The notes under the pieces: generated by a model | Told to the model about the DNA's origin: nothing | Seen by the model: only the letters and a program-made list of their open reading frames with translations | Databases searched by the model: none | Translations under genes and position numbers: made by a program | Part shown: piece after piece, positions 25,693 through 35,381 of the stretch | How positions within the stretch are numbered: the first letter of the stretch is position 1 | How the letters are laid out: every line of letters starts with the position of its first letter | Assembly (NCBI RefSeq): GCF_000585255.1 | Contig: NZ_JANL01000042.1 | Location: 186,001 to 250,000, forward strand | From: Alkalibacterium sp. AK22 | GTDB taxonomy: Bacteria; Bacillota; Bacilli; Lactobacillales; Carnobacteriaceae_A | Reading direction: 5' to 3' | DNA: 64,000 nt

Positions 25693-27027
25693 CTAGTAAC
25701 GTAAAGCCAGCATTATGACCATGAACATTATTAGGATAGCGAAAATAACTGATTTTAATACTTCGTGGACACTCCAAGGTGAAGACTCAACAAATGCACT
25801 AAGGGTCGCATGCAGTTCTTTGTAGAATGACAGACGGACTTTCGAGCAAGCCTCCAGTTGTTTGTAAAAGTCACGGGATACAACCTGGGGGTGCCTGCCC
25901 ACAGTTTCCATGATCATCATGATTGTACACTGGCGGATTACATTCTTCATTAACCTGGTTGTTTCTGAATCATCTGCTGATGCTTCGTTGACCGTGTAGA
26001 TATAAACGATCAGGCTGATGATTTCAGGATCAGCCAGTTCCTGTTTTGAAATACTGGAAAACAGGGTCTGGCATGCAATCTCTTCATCTGCTTCCTTGTC
26101 CTGCAGATCATCCAGTAGCTGTAGAAAAGCACCGTACTGATAGGCAAAGAGCATTTGTTCATAGTCCAGGTCACTCTTGATCAGAAAGGCATCAGCTAAA
26201 ACAGAAGTTCCGCCTTTAAAGAAGCTGACCGACAGGCATTCTTCTTTGGAAAGAATCCGGTCACCGGTCTGCTTCAAGCTTTGAATCTGGGCTTTTTGAA
26301 TAAGCTGAATACTTTCCGTCACTTGCGGGACTGTTTTCAGCGGATAGGTCTGATGAATCTGAGAAACCAGCTGAAAAATACGGCATTCTCTGGCTGTTTT
26401 ACAGCGGGTTTTTCTTCCGGCCAGAGACTGACTGAGCCGGTAGTTGAACTGTTCCTTCTCCTGATAGCTTGTGGTTGGGTCATCCAGAATGTTGTCAGTA
26501 TAAGGGTAGAGCATGCTGTAGGCATATATCGGATCTGTCAGTTCCAGAGGCAGATCCCACATCAGCTGAAGGCTGTTCATGATCCAGACATTTCTGAGCG
26601 CCTGAAAAAGTTCGTCCTTGTTTAAACCGCTGTCTTCCAGACGGGCACGGGAAATAAACTCTTCCGCGACGTCCAAGTATCCTTGAGCAATGAAGTAGCC
26701 AAGAAAAGACTCGTCAAACAAAAGCTTTTTATCATCGATTTCGATCAGTGTATTCGAAATCAGGTCCTTGACCTGTTGCTTTAAGTACAGATCAGACGGA
26801 TCATCAGAAAGAGGAAGGGTGTCCCGTGCCTTCATCTCATTCATTAGAGGTTGCATCTCGTCCATAAGCTTAGTCAATAACTTTTTAATTTTTTTCTCGT
26901 TTCGAATTTTCTGCCACATGGCAATGGAGGGCTTATTTTTTTTAGGGAAGGGGGGCTGCCTCAGAAATTCAGTCAAGGCGTCACGCTGAAGCTTGTCGCA
27001 GGGGATAGACTCTACGGCCGGGCGCAT
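25693..27027 (-). CDS. Membrane-anchored class I isoprenoid/terpenoid synthase-like protein
   Basis: A 444-residue, almost all-helical protein. Two acidic motifs stand in the right order and context for a class I isoprenoid synthase: YTDNILDD at residues 176-183 and GAFLQLLDDLQDKEAD at 299-314. The stretch before the second, FFKGGTSVLADAFL (269-282), parallels the K-T/G..L..A helix of polyprenyl synthases. A hydrophobic helix at about 422-442 (SVIFAILIMFMVIMLAL) would anchor the C terminus in the membrane. The N-terminal 100 residues are highly charged. No close family recognised; product and substrate unknown, and it could be a non-catalytic member of the fold. It is alone between a terminator and a gene desert; GGTGG lies ahead of the ATG. 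Confidence 0.6.
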   Translation of the reverse strand: MRPAVESIPCDKLQRDALTEFLRQPPFPKKNKPSIAMWQKIRNEKKIKKLLTKLMDEMQPLMNEMKARDTLPLSDDPSDLYLKQQVKDLISNTLIEIDDKKLLFDESFLGYFIAQGYLDVAEEFISRARLEDSGLNKDELFQALRNVWIMNSLQLMWDLPLELTDPIYAYSMLYPYTDNILDDPTTSYQEKEQFNYRLSQSLAGRKTRCKTARECRIFQLVSQIHQTYPLKTVPQVTESIQLIQKAQIQSLKQTGDRILSKEECLSVSFFKGGTSVLADAFLIKSDLDYEQMLFAYQYGAFLQLLDDLQDKEADEEIACQTLFSSISKQELADPEIISLIVYIYTVNEASADDSETTRLMKNVIRQCTIMMIMETVGRHPQVVSRDFYKQLEACSKVRLSFYKELHATLSAFVESSPWSVHEVLKSVIFAILIMFMVIMLALRY

Positions 27028-27660
27028 AATTCAACCACCTTTCTACTTGGTATTAATGTGAATTATATAACAATTTCTTTGGATAAACCAGTCTAATGAC
27101 ATTATTTCATTATTTTCCCGGGCCTAAGCAAGACTGAGTTAATTTAACTGATAAGCATTAAAATTTATTTTAATCCGTTTATTATATATATAAAATCCCT
27201 AGAATCATCTAATTGTCATTCATAAGTGCCAACTGCATATCTATTGTTAACACTTGATCATTATGATAAAAAAGTAAAGATAGATGGTATTGCCAGAATT
27301 GTGGCCATACTTTCCAAAAGAAAAAATGAGTGCTGTTTTTGACCGATATAGCCAAAACCAATGATTTAAAGAATAGCAAGCCTGAATTATTCCTCTAAAG
27401 ATACTTTTAGCACGCGTTCAATTCATCATCTATTTTCATTTTTCTCATTGTCTGCGCTTTCCCCTCTTCTGGGAGGTAGGAGGGGGGAGTAGAGAAGTCC
27501 CTCAGTCGGGCAATCAAACGACTACATCAGTTATATTTAAAGAGTTCAGGATCATTGTGCAGTGTAGCGTCAAATTATTGTTTTTTTCTGTTGAGTTCTT
27601 GTAAAGGCTTGTTTAATGGTATGAATCTTACTATACTCAAGTGAATTCATGGGTTTATTT

Positions 27661-27689
27661 GTGGAAATATGTGGAAATATGTGGAAATA
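27661..27689 (+). repeat. Three tandem copies of GTGGAAATAT
   Basis: Exact 10-bp unit repeated three times (last base of the third copy differs). One helical turn per unit, so it could bind a protein cooperatively, but it has no gene next to it. Confidence 0.8.
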
Positions 27690-28663
27690 GACCCAACTTA
27701 AAAGTTAAGGTTTGCCGCTAATGAGATTCAGCTTATTAACAGCAAGCCTTAACATATTGTTAGCAGGTATTCATTAAATCAGCCTTTACATTTAATTTTC
27801 ATCTTAAAGGATGGCATTTTTAACCAGAACAGCAAAATCTAAAGTACAAAAAGACATGATATGCACGTAACGCTTTAAGCTAATTAAATTATGGAATAAG
27901 CGATATTTAAAGATTTCTGTTGTCCGATTTGCTGAATAGATACAGGGCAAATCTCCAAAAACATTCATGACCGGACCATATAATGCGGAAGCAGGTATAT
28001 TGACTCAGCTGGATAGTCTGTAAAGTGCGCTGAAAGCAACACAGATAAAGCCAATCATTTATTTTACTGATAATCATAAGATTTTTTTAGGATCTATGAT
28101 AATAATAGAAAATTGAGGCAATAAATAGGGGATTTTATTAATAGACGTATAGACCTTAGAGAAGACTGCTTTTTATTTATTTTAGTTTACATAATATATA
28201 TTATACCAAGTAGATGATTAGTAAATTATAGCCCTCTCTTTAAAAATTGAATTGATTTCAATTCAAACAGGATGTTTTTCATATCATTACTGGTTTAACT
28301 GTCTTTATTGCCTGCATTTATCCTTTAAGTTAGATATTTTAGCAGCTCTTGCTTTATCTGTTGATTTCAATATGTTTAAGGACGATCTTTCATTTTTTCA
28401 GCTGGCTGTCAATTTCTATGTATTGTCTAACTGTGTATGAGTTGGCTCTGATCTGACTAAATCTCATATATAGCTTTCATCAGCTGATTCTACTGTCTAT
28501 TGACTGATTAACTCTGACTGATCCATCTATAGGTTTTTACTTGCCCGTCAGTCCGTCATTTATCTATGCTTCATACTGTATGCCGTATTAATTCTTATGA
28601 ATGTCTTGAATCGTTTTTGACTGTTCTCTGTTTCCTTTACTTGCAGCTTAATTTAAAATATTT

Positions 28664-28730
28664 AAGGCTCGCTTGTAGCCTTAAACAGAGAGTTGAGACA
28701 TCCCTGTTCTTTAACTAGAACTGTCTCAAC
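28664..28730. other. Strong stem-loops in the gene desert
   Basis: AAGGCT (28664-28669) pairs with AGCCTT (28677-28682). GTTGAGACA (28692-28700) pairs with TGTCTCAAC (28722-28730), enclosing GTTCT/AGAAC. No T tract follows on the plus strand, so this is not an obvious terminator; it may be a structured RNA remnant or an IS end pair. Confidence 0.5.
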
Positions 28731-28970
28731 AGGCCTTATCAATGCTATGATCTCCATAAATCCTCAACGGATAATTACAAGTATGCATTAAACAAGCGGG
28801 TTTAGTATCGATAAGTTCAAACGTTAACCTGAACATGCGTTCTCTACTCGTGAATTTAGCACTCGCTATCATTTTGTAAGCGTAAAAATTTTAAAAAGAC
28901 AGTATTTTACAAGAAAAACAGAACCCATCCTGTAACCTCGTAGTGTTCTCTTCCCTTACTTACGCAAATA

Positions 28971-29005
28971 CAAAAGACCGACACTGTTTACTTTAGTGTC
29001 GGTCT
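28971..29005 (-). terminator. Terminator of the fructose operon
   Basis: AGACCGACACT and AGTGTCGGTCT (28975-28985 and 28995-29005) form an 11-bp stem, followed on the minus strand by TTTTG. Confidence 0.88.
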
Positions 29006-29044
29006 ATCTCATTCATTAATTTAATTGTTTTCTACGTTGCTCAA

Positions 29045-30946
29045 TCAGCTTAAATCAGCAGCTTCTAAACCGCTGGCTTGCTGGTCAACAACCGGCTTCC
29101 ACAATCCCATAATAACTGCGGTGATCAGGGAACCGATCAGCAGCGCCGCAACGAAGAACCATGGGTTGGTTCCAATCCCGACTACGAACAGACCGCCGTG
29201 AGGAGCAGGAATGGCTACATTCCAGAGCTGAGTCAGTCCGCCACCAATAGCTGAGCCAAGAACTGACGAACCGATGACTCTCAGTGGATCTGTTGCTGCA
29301 AATGGTATGGCTCCTTCAGTAATAAAAGAAATACCCATGGCCAGGTTGGAAATTCCTGACTGCTGCTCCAGTTTGGTGAACTTGTTTCTAAAGAGGAAAG
29401 TAGAGAATGCGATTGCCAATGGCGGGATCATTCCACCGACCATAACAGCAGCCATCAGACTTCCATCCCCCGTATCTCCGAAGATACCAATTGAGAAGGC
29501 ATATGCTGCCTTGTTGACAGGTCCGCCCATGTCGACCGCCATCATGCCACCTAAGACTGCGCCTAGGATAACCGCGTTTCCTGTTCCCAGGTTTTCAAGG
29601 AAACTAATCATGCCGTTGTTGATGACAGCAAAGAAGGGACCGACCAGGAAGTACATTAGCAACCCAACAGCCAGCAGTCCCAGGAATGGATACAGAAGGA
29701 TCGCCTTGAGTCCTTCCAGAGATTTCGGCATGTTTTTCAGCAGTTTCTTGATAAGGTTCATCACGTAACCGGCCACAAAACCGGCTACCAGTCCACCCAG
29801 AAAACCGGCGTCACTTTGTACAGCCAGGAATCCCCCTGCCATACCAGGCAGCAGACCTGGACGGTCAGCGATGCTGTAGGCTATATAACCAGCCAGGATC
29901 GGAATCAGGAACTGGAAAGCCGATCCGCCGATTGTGTTGAGAGAAGTAAACAAGACACTCTCTTCACCCAGCTGGGCTTCAAACAGGAAGGACAGAGCCA
30001 GCAGGATACCGCCGCCGACTACGAACGGCAGCATGTGAGATACACCATTCATCAGGTCCTTGTAGACTGACTGCCATAAGCTCTTCGGTTCGCTGTCTTC
30101 CGTTGAATCCGCTGCATGACCGTCTGCTTTAAATATAGAAGCCGAGCCTGAAGCAGCAAGGTTAATCAATTCTTCAGCTTTTTTGATTCCGTCAGCTACC
30201 GGTCTTTGCAGTACAGGTTTGCCGTCAAAGCGGTTCATGTCCACTTTCTTGTCTGCAGCAACAATGACCCCGTCAGCCCGTCTGATTTCGTCCTTGGTCA
30301 GAACATTTTTTGCTCCGTCCGTGCCGTTTGTTTCTACGCGAATGTCAACACCCATCTGAGCAGCTTTTTTCTTGAGGGAATCTTCAGCCATATACGTGTG
30401 GGCAATACCTGTCGGACATGCCGTAACGGCCACAACAAACTTCTTGTCTCCACTTGTACCTGCTGCCTCTTCCCTTACCTGAACTTCTTCCGGTTCTTCC
30501 TCTTCTTCAAAGATTGCCTGGACTTCTTTTGCAGACTGGACTTGCTTTAACCGGTCCACCAGCTCGTCATCCACCAGTTTTCTGGATAGAGAAGCCAGTA
30601 CCTGCAGATGCAGATCGTTGCCTCCCTCAGGTGCTGCAATCATGAAGAACAGTTCGACCGGCTGGTCATCCAAAGCCTGGTAGTCTACGCCTTTATTCGA
30701 TTTGGCAAACAGAACCGCCGGATTTTTTACTGCCTTGTTTTTGGAGTGAGGCATGGCTATGCCGTTTCCAAGTCCTGTTGATGTCTGTGCTTCCCTGTTC
30801 ATGATGCCTGACTTAAAGGTATCTGCATCGCTGATTACGTCCTGGTGTGCCAGTTTCTGGATCATTTCATCGATTACAGCTTCCTTAGTGGTCGCCTGAA
30901 GATCCATGATCATCAAATCTTTTCTCAATATATCGTTGATACGCAT
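29045..30946 (-). CDS. fruA: PTS fructose transporter subunit IIABC
   Basis: About 633 residues fusing three PTS units. EIIA (about 1-145) has the phosphorylated His in GIAMPHSKN (residue 67). EIIB (about 165-265) has the phosphocysteine in VTACPTGIAHTYMAE. EIIC (about 300-620) has ten or so membrane segments with GGPVNKAAYAF and PAPHGGLFV typical of the fructose class. It imports fructose as fructose 1-phosphate. GGGAGGAA, which overlaps the fruK stop, is placed correctly for the ATG at 30946 rather than the in-frame ATG at 30961. Last gene of fruR-fruK-fruA. Confidence 0.96.
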   Translation of the reverse strand: MRINDILRKDLMIMDLQATTKEAVIDEMIQKLAHQDVISDADTFKSGIMNREAQTSTGLGNGIAMPHSKNKAVKNPAVLFAKSNKGVDYQALDDQPVELFFMIAAPEGGNDLHLQVLASLSRKLVDDELVDRLKQVQSAKEVQAIFEEEEEPEEVQVREEAAGTSGDKKFVVAVTACPTGIAHTYMAEDSLKKKAAQMGVDIRVETNGTDGAKNVLTKDEIRRADGVIVAADKKVDMNRFDGKPVLQRPVADGIKKAEELINLAASGSASIFKADGHAADSTEDSEPKSLWQSVYKDLMNGVSHMLPFVVGGGILLALSFLFEAQLGEESVLFTSLNTIGGSAFQFLIPILAGYIAYSIADRPGLLPGMAGGFLAVQSDAGFLGGLVAGFVAGYVMNLIKKLLKNMPKSLEGLKAILLYPFLGLLAVGLLMYFLVGPFFAVINNGMISFLENLGTGNAVILGAVLGGMMAVDMGGPVNKAAYAFSIGIFGDTGDGSLMAAVMVGGMIPPLAIAFSTFLFRNKFTKLEQQSGISNLAMGISFITEGAIPFAATDPLRVIGSSVLGSAIGGGLTQLWNVAIPAPHGGLFVVGIGTNPWFFVAALLIGSLITAVIMGLWKPVVDQQASGLEAADLS

Positions 30947-30948
30947 GT

Positions 30949-31869
30949 TTATTCCTCCCATTGTTTGATTGTGATGGTTTGCAGTACTTTTTCAATGTCT
31001 TCTTTGACAGCCAGGTCTTCGCTGAAGGCTGTCGCTGATCCGCAGGCGAGGCTGTATCGGAAGGCTTCTTTGATGTCCTTGGTCTGTTCAAATGTACCGG
31101 TAAAGCCAGCCACCATGGAATCGCCAGCTCCTACCGAGTTGACGAGTCTGCCTGGCTTGGCACTGCCGTGGTAAATCCCCTCATGGGTAAACAGCATGGC
31201 CCCGTCCTTGCCCATGGAGACGATTACATGCCGGGCACCCTTGTTGAGTAGATCCCTGCCGTATTGGACAACTGCTTCTTTCGAGTCAATAACGGTCTCA
31301 TAAAGTTCTTCCAGTTCATCCCTGTTGGGCTTAATCAAAAAAGGCTGGTGTTCTAATGACTGCATCAGCTCATCACCGGTGGTATCGATAATAAAGGAAG
31401 CTCCCTTTTCTGTGATGAGTCGGATCAGCTGCTGGTAAAAGTCCCCCGGCAGCCCGCTCGGCTTGCTGCCGGCCAGGACAACGATATCTCCCTGCTTCAG
31501 CTGCCGGAATTTGGAAACCAGCTCGGCTTGCTTCTCAGGGGTGATGTGAGGGCCGGCGCCGTTTATTTCGGTTTCTGACTCTCCTTTGATTTTGACGTTG
31601 ATGCGCGTGTCTTCCTCAACTTCTACAAATGCCGTCGAAACGGCCCGGTCTTGGAGCTGCTGCTTTAGAAAATCTCCGGTAAAGCCCCCGACAAAGCCTA
31701 AAGCTGTCGATTCGATGGCCAGTTCACTTAAGATTCGGGAGACGTTGATGCCTTTTCCTCCAGGATACTTGTGATGTTTGCTGATCCGGTTAAGTTGACC
31801 TAGTTGGATCGGCTCATCTGGATAGACCACGTAGTCTATAGATGGATTGAGTGTTACGGTATATATCAT
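30949..31869 (-). CDS. fruK: 1-phosphofructokinase
   Basis: A 306-residue PfkB-family kinase converting fructose 1-phosphate to fructose 1,6-bisphosphate. Signatures: KYPGGKGINVSRIL near residue 40, and the catalytic NSVGAGDSMVAGFTG with the base Asp. The start overlaps the fruR stop by four bases and the stop is two bases from fruA, so the operon is tightly coupled. Length is typical. Confidence 0.95.
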   Translation of the reverse strand: MIYTVTLNPSIDYVVYPDEPIQLGQLNRISKHHKYPGGKGINVSRILSELAIESTALGFVGGFTGDFLKQQLQDRAVSTAFVEVEEDTRINVKIKGESETEINGAGPHITPEKQAELVSKFRQLKQGDIVVLAGSKPSGLPGDFYQQLIRLITEKGASFIIDTTGDELMQSLEHQPFLIKPNRDELEELYETVIDSKEAVVQYGRDLLNKGARHVIVSMGKDGAMLFTHEGIYHGSAKPGRLVNSVGAGDSMVAGFTGTFEQTKDIKEAFRYSLACGSATAFSEDLAVKEDIEKVLQTITIKQWEE

Positions 31870-32615
31870 GCTTGCACCTCTATCACTTTCGTTATGTCTG
31901 TTAATTTTCTGCTTGACTGCGGCAGATGGTCAGTAATGAGCACACAGTCTTCTACATCCGCTACTTTAACAAAATCTACTTCACCAAATTTCGAGCTATC
32001 CGCTAAAATATAAGGTTCATTGGCCTGTCTGATTGCTCTTTCCTTAACTGAAGCTTCTTCCACATCCGGTGTGGTCAATCCGTACTCTACGCTAATTCCA
32101 TTCATGCCCATAAAAGCCTTGGTAAAGTACATCCGACTCAGAGACTGTTCTGTGAGAGGACCGATGATGGCTTTTGTCCGCTGCTTGATTTTTCCGCCCA
32201 ATAAAATCGTTTCTATATGAAGATCGGCCAGCAGTGACGCATGCGGGACCCCATTGGTCACGACTGTTACCGGCCGGTCTTTCAAATAAGGGATCATAGC
32301 AAAAGTCGTGGATCCGGCATCTACATAAATGACATCATTGTCTTCCACTAAGGAAGCAGCAAATTGAGCGATTCTGTCTTTTGAATGACTGAATTTGACT
32401 GTTTTCTCTTCCATGGATGCTTCTTCACTCGGCCGTCTTCTTTTCTTGGCTCCCCCGTGGACCCGCACCAGCTTCTGCTGACTCTCCAGCTGTGTTAAAT
32501 CACGTCTGACTGTGGATTCTGAATGGTTCAGCTTTTCCGTTATTTCCTGGACGCTCACCGTATCCTTCTCTTCCAGAAGATCAAGTATATAGCGATGTCT
32601 TTCCTCTGTAAGCAT
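31866..32615 (-). CDS. fruR: DeoR-family fructose operon repressor
   Basis: A 249-residue DeoR regulator. The N-terminal winged helix carries RHRYILDLLEEKDTVSVQEITEKLNHSESTVRRDLTQLE; the effector domain has YVDAGSTTFAMIPYL and TNGVPHASLL and probably senses fructose 1-phosphate. First gene of the operon it should control; two matching sites overlap its own promoter. AGAGGTGATG spacing supports the ATG at 32615. Confidence 0.94.
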   Translation of the reverse strand: MLTEERHRYILDLLEEKDTVSVQEITEKLNHSESTVRRDLTQLESQQKLVRVHGGAKKRRRPSEEASMEEKTVKFSHSKDRIAQFAASLVEDNDVIYVDAGSTTFAMIPYLKDRPVTVVTNGVPHASLLADLHIETILLGGKIKQRTKAIIGPLTEQSLSRMYFTKAFMGMNGISVEYGLTTPDVEEASVKERAIRQANEPYILADSSKFGEVDFVKVADVEDCVLITDHLPQSSRKLTDITKVIEVQA

Positions 32616-32636
32616 TTACATCACCTCTTATCTAGA

Positions 32637-32698
32637 ATAATAACACTACGAACTCCAAAAATCAATCACTTTCATCCAAAAACATTCAAAATCAATCA
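32637..32698 (-). promoter_or_regulatory. fru promoter with two FruR-type operator repeats
   Basis: On the minus strand TTGATT (32665-32660) and TATTAT (32642-32637) form a promoter with 17-base spacer. The 11-mer TGATTGATTTT occurs twice, at 32668-32658 (overlapping the -35) and 32698-32688, exactly 30 bases apart. Direct repeats of this kind are typical DeoR/FruR operators. Confidence 0.75.
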
Positions 32699-32719
32699 TA
32701 AAGAGTACCCTGAGCAGCA

Positions 32720-32753
32720 AAAAGCCACGGATGCAAGACGCATTCGTGGCTTT
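32720..32753 (-). terminator. Terminator of the arginine deiminase operon
   Basis: AAAGCCACG and CGTGGCTTT arms with an extended GATGC/GCATT pairing; minus-strand T tract follows. Confidence 0.85.
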
Positions 32754-32777
32754 GATTGCAGACTGCTTAGTTTTTCT

Positions 32778-34286
32778 TTAAAAGATTAATACCCCCAGCG
32801 CCATAAGGACACATGAAACGATAAAGATGATCCCAATGAGTTTGGCGACATACTTCCACCAGGTCGTCAGTTCCACACCGGCAATAGCGAGAGCTCCCAT
32901 GACTACACCGGACGTTGGAGTGATGAGGTTGACAATCCCGCTGGCTGACTGGAAGGCAGTGACCACGATATCCTGTGAGACACCGACAAATGTCCCTAGA
33001 GGACCCATGATCCCCATAGTGGCTGCTGCAAGTCCGGATGTTGAGGGAATGAGGAAGGACAGCGGAATATAAAAGATATACGTTAAAACGGAAAAGAATA
33101 CCGGTGAAAAGTCGGACAGTCCTCTTTCACCGAAGTTGAGTATGGTTGCAGTGATCATGCCTTCATTCATGATGACCTGTATTCCTCGGGCAACCGCTAC
33201 GATTAAGGCAACGCTGAGTAGATCCTTAGCGCCGTCAACAAAGCCGGTGACGATCTCTTTTTCGGGCAGACGGTAAAACATGCCAATGATCACGGCCATT
33301 GCAAAGAAGAGCATGGTGATCTCCACGAAATACCAGTCACCTAAAGGAACCATCTGCTGCCCTACCAGGGTGCCAATCACCGGCAGTCCCATTAACCCGT
33401 CATTGATCGTTTCAAACAAGGTCCAGTTTTCGTTCAGCATTGTCCAGGGAACCAGACCGATGACCATGAGCAGGAAGGTGATACCGAACAGGACAATCAC
33501 GACTTTCTGCCTGCCATTCATTTTCGTATCGGTCGCTTTAGTCTTGAATTTGGCCTTATTGGTTTCGTAGTCTGCCGCAACGATTGAAGCCTGTGGATCA
33601 TTCTGCACTTTTGTCGCATAGCGGTAGACGTAAAGTGTAGCAATCAGATACATGACTACGAAGAAGACTAGGCGCAGACCGATTCCTTCACCCGGACTGA
33701 TCCCAACAGCCTGCGACGCTACGCCGGTAGCGAACGGATTGACTGTTGAAGCCAGTACGCCGACCCCCGCCCCCAGCATAATTACAGATACGGCGACCAG
33801 GGAGTCAAAACCGACGGCAATCATGACGGGGATAATTAAGGGATAAAACGCCAGTGTCTCTTCAGCCATTCCGTAAGTGGTACCTCCCAGGGCGAAAATG
33901 AACATCAGGATCGGAATCAGCATTTTTTCCCGACCCTTATTGGCATGGACTACCTGAGCAATCGCTGTATCTAGCGCTCCCGTTTTCCCTACGACACCTA
34001 AAAATCCGCCGACTACGAGAATGAACAAAGACACTTCAATTGCTCCGGGAGTCCCATCCGTTCCTAGCATCCCTTTGACCGGAGCCATAAAGATATCCCA
34101 TAGGCCCTGAGGCTGCTGTTCAGCATAGGCGAAGGTGCCCGCAATAATATTTCCCGCCTCGTCGACTTCATAGCTGCCTGCTGGTATAAACCAGGTTAGA
34201 ATAGCCATGATAATAATGATAATGAATAAGATTGTAAATGATGACGGCATGGATAAAAGTTTCTCTTTAAATTTGTTCTGAGCCAA
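32778..34286 (-). CDS. arcD: YfcC family carrier, probable arginine/ornithine antiporter
   Basis: A 502-residue protein with about 12 membrane segments of the YfcC/DcuC-like superfamily: N-terminal SFTILFIIIIIMAILTWFIPAGSY, then LFILVVGGFLGVVGKTGALD and STVNPFATGVASQAVGIS, and SASGIVNLITPTSGVVMGALAIAGV near the end. In streptococci the ADI operon uses a YfcC-type carrier for arginine/ornithine exchange, and its position at the end of arcABC supports that role here. Substrate is inferred from context only. GGAGGG lies ahead of the ATG. Confidence 0.82.
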   Translation of the reverse strand: MAQNKFKEKLLSMPSSFTILFIIIIIMAILTWFIPAGSYEVDEAGNIIAGTFAYAEQQPQGLWDIFMAPVKGMLGTDGTPGAIEVSLFILVVGGFLGVVGKTGALDTAIAQVVHANKGREKMLIPILMFIFALGGTTYGMAEETLAFYPLIIPVMIAVGFDSLVAVSVIMLGAGVGVLASTVNPFATGVASQAVGISPGEGIGLRLVFFVVMYLIATLYVYRYATKVQNDPQASIVAADYETNKAKFKTKATDTKMNGRQKVVIVLFGITFLLMVIGLVPWTMLNENWTLFETINDGLMGLPVIGTLVGQQMVPLGDWYFVEITMLFFAMAVIIGMFYRLPEKEIVTGFVDGAKDLLSVALIVAVARGIQVIMNEGMITATILNFGERGLSDFSPVFFSVLTYIFYIPLSFLIPSTSGLAAATMGIMGPLGTFVGVSQDIVVTAFQSASGIVNLITPTSGVVMGALAIAGVELTTWWKYVAKLIGIIFIVSCVLMALGVLIF

Positions 34287-34326
34287 TTTAATCCCTCCTA
34301 ATTGCTTTTTTTCTGATGAACTGCCT

Positions 34327-35289
34327 TCAGCTTTGAATCAGCTGCCGTTCACTGGTTATAATCGTCCCGCCGTTTTCTTTCAGAGCCGCTTCAATATTTT
34401 CCAAGGATGTGATGATCGCCTTACCCGACGGTCTCTGTTCGACAAATCGGATAGCCGCTTCGACTTTGGGAAGCATGCTGCCGGCTGCGAATTGCTCTTC
34501 TGTGATATAAGCCTTCATCTCTTCTACGGACACACCCTCTAGCTTGACTTCATCTTCCTGCTTGTAGTTAACCATCACATGGTCAACACCTGTCAGAATC
34601 ACCAGCAGATCAGCCCCCAAAGAGGCAGCCAGGGTCTCGGAAGCAAAGTCTTTATCGATCACAGCTTCGACTCCAATGTAGTCCCCCTCCCTCTTGATGA
34701 CCGGAATACCTCCACCCCCTACAGTAATCGGAATCATGTCATGGTCCATCATCAGTCGGATCACTTTTTCTTCGCGAATCGCAACGGGACGGGGCGAAGG
34801 GACCACTTTTCTCCAGCCGCGACCGGCGTCTTCAATGAATAGTGTCTCGGTCTCCTGCATCTGTCTGCGTGCTTCTTCTTCGCTCAAGAAAGGTCCGACA
34901 GGCTTAGTCGGCTCTTCAAAAGCCGGATCGTCTTCAGAGACGACTACCTGGGTAACAACCGAAGCAGTAGACTGATTGAGACCCTTTTCTTGCAAAGCTT
35001 TGGACAAGGCTGACTGCATCCAGTAGCCGATGCTGCCCTGGGTCATGGCAACGCAGGTATCCAGAGGCATAGCCGGGTTTTTTGAACTGTTGGCCGCTTC
35101 TTGCTGAAGCAGCAGATTGCCTACCTGTGGCCCGTTGCCGTGAGAAATGGCAATGGCGTCTCCGTTTTCAACAAAGCGCACAAGATAATCTGCCGTCTGC
35201 TGCAGGGCCTCTTGCTGGGCTTTTGCGGATGAATCCGTCGTCAAAATAGCATTACCGCCTAAAGCAATAACCACTTTACGTTTGCTCAA
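34327..35289 (-). CDS. arcC: Carbamate kinase
   Basis: About 320 residues, amino-acid kinase fold. Landmarks: KVVIALGGNAIL at the N terminus, ISHGNGPQVGNLLLQQEA, WRKVVPSPRP, and ITVGGGGIPV followed by GVEAVIDKDFASETLA. It makes ATP from carbamoyl phosphate, giving CO2 and ammonia. A GTG at 35298 is also in frame; TTG at 35289 gives the canonical SKRKVVIALGG start with AAGAGAG ahead. Lies between arcB and the carrier gene. Confidence 0.94.
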   Translation of the reverse strand: MSKRKVVIALGGNAILTTDSSAKAQQEALQQTADYLVRFVENGDAIAISHGNGPQVGNLLLQQEAANSSKNPAMPLDTCVAMTQGSIGYWMQSALSKALQEKGLNQSTASVVTQVVVSEDDPAFEEPTKPVGPFLSEEEARRQMQETETLFIEDAGRGWRKVVPSPRPVAIREEKVIRLMMDHDMIPITVGGGGIPVIKREGDYIGVEAVIDKDFASETLAASLGADLLVILTGVDHVMVNYKQEDEVKLEGVSVEEMKAYITEEQFAAGSMLPKVEAAIRFVEQRPSGKAIITSLENIEAALKENGGTIITSERQLIQS

Positions 35290-35381
35290 TATGATCACTC
35301 TCTTTCCTGACTTGTATTAGGGAAAATAATTAAAGTGAATAAGAGAGGGGAAGGCTGACGGTCCAGCCATCCCTTCACCTT

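Larger units (their letters stand above)
27028..29044. other. Two-kilobase gene-free stretch with decayed relics
   Basis: No credible intact gene on either strand. A 48-base stretch at 27282-27329 reads RWYCQNCGHTFQKKK then stop, like the zinc-finger start of a transposase. At 27950-28070 a frame with two stops reads TFMTGPYNAEAGILTQLDSL then SALKATQIKPI, resembling part of a SPOR-type peptidoglycan-binding domain. A triple 10-bp repeat and a strong hairpin (listed separately) also lie here. Composition is AT-rich. The simplest reading is a graveyard of decayed accessory genes. Confidence 0.5.

Noticed and set aside
28252-28440. 62-codon hydrophobic frame in the gene desert
   Set aside because: No ribosome binding site, Phe/Leu/Cys/Tyr-rich composition typical of AT-rich noise.
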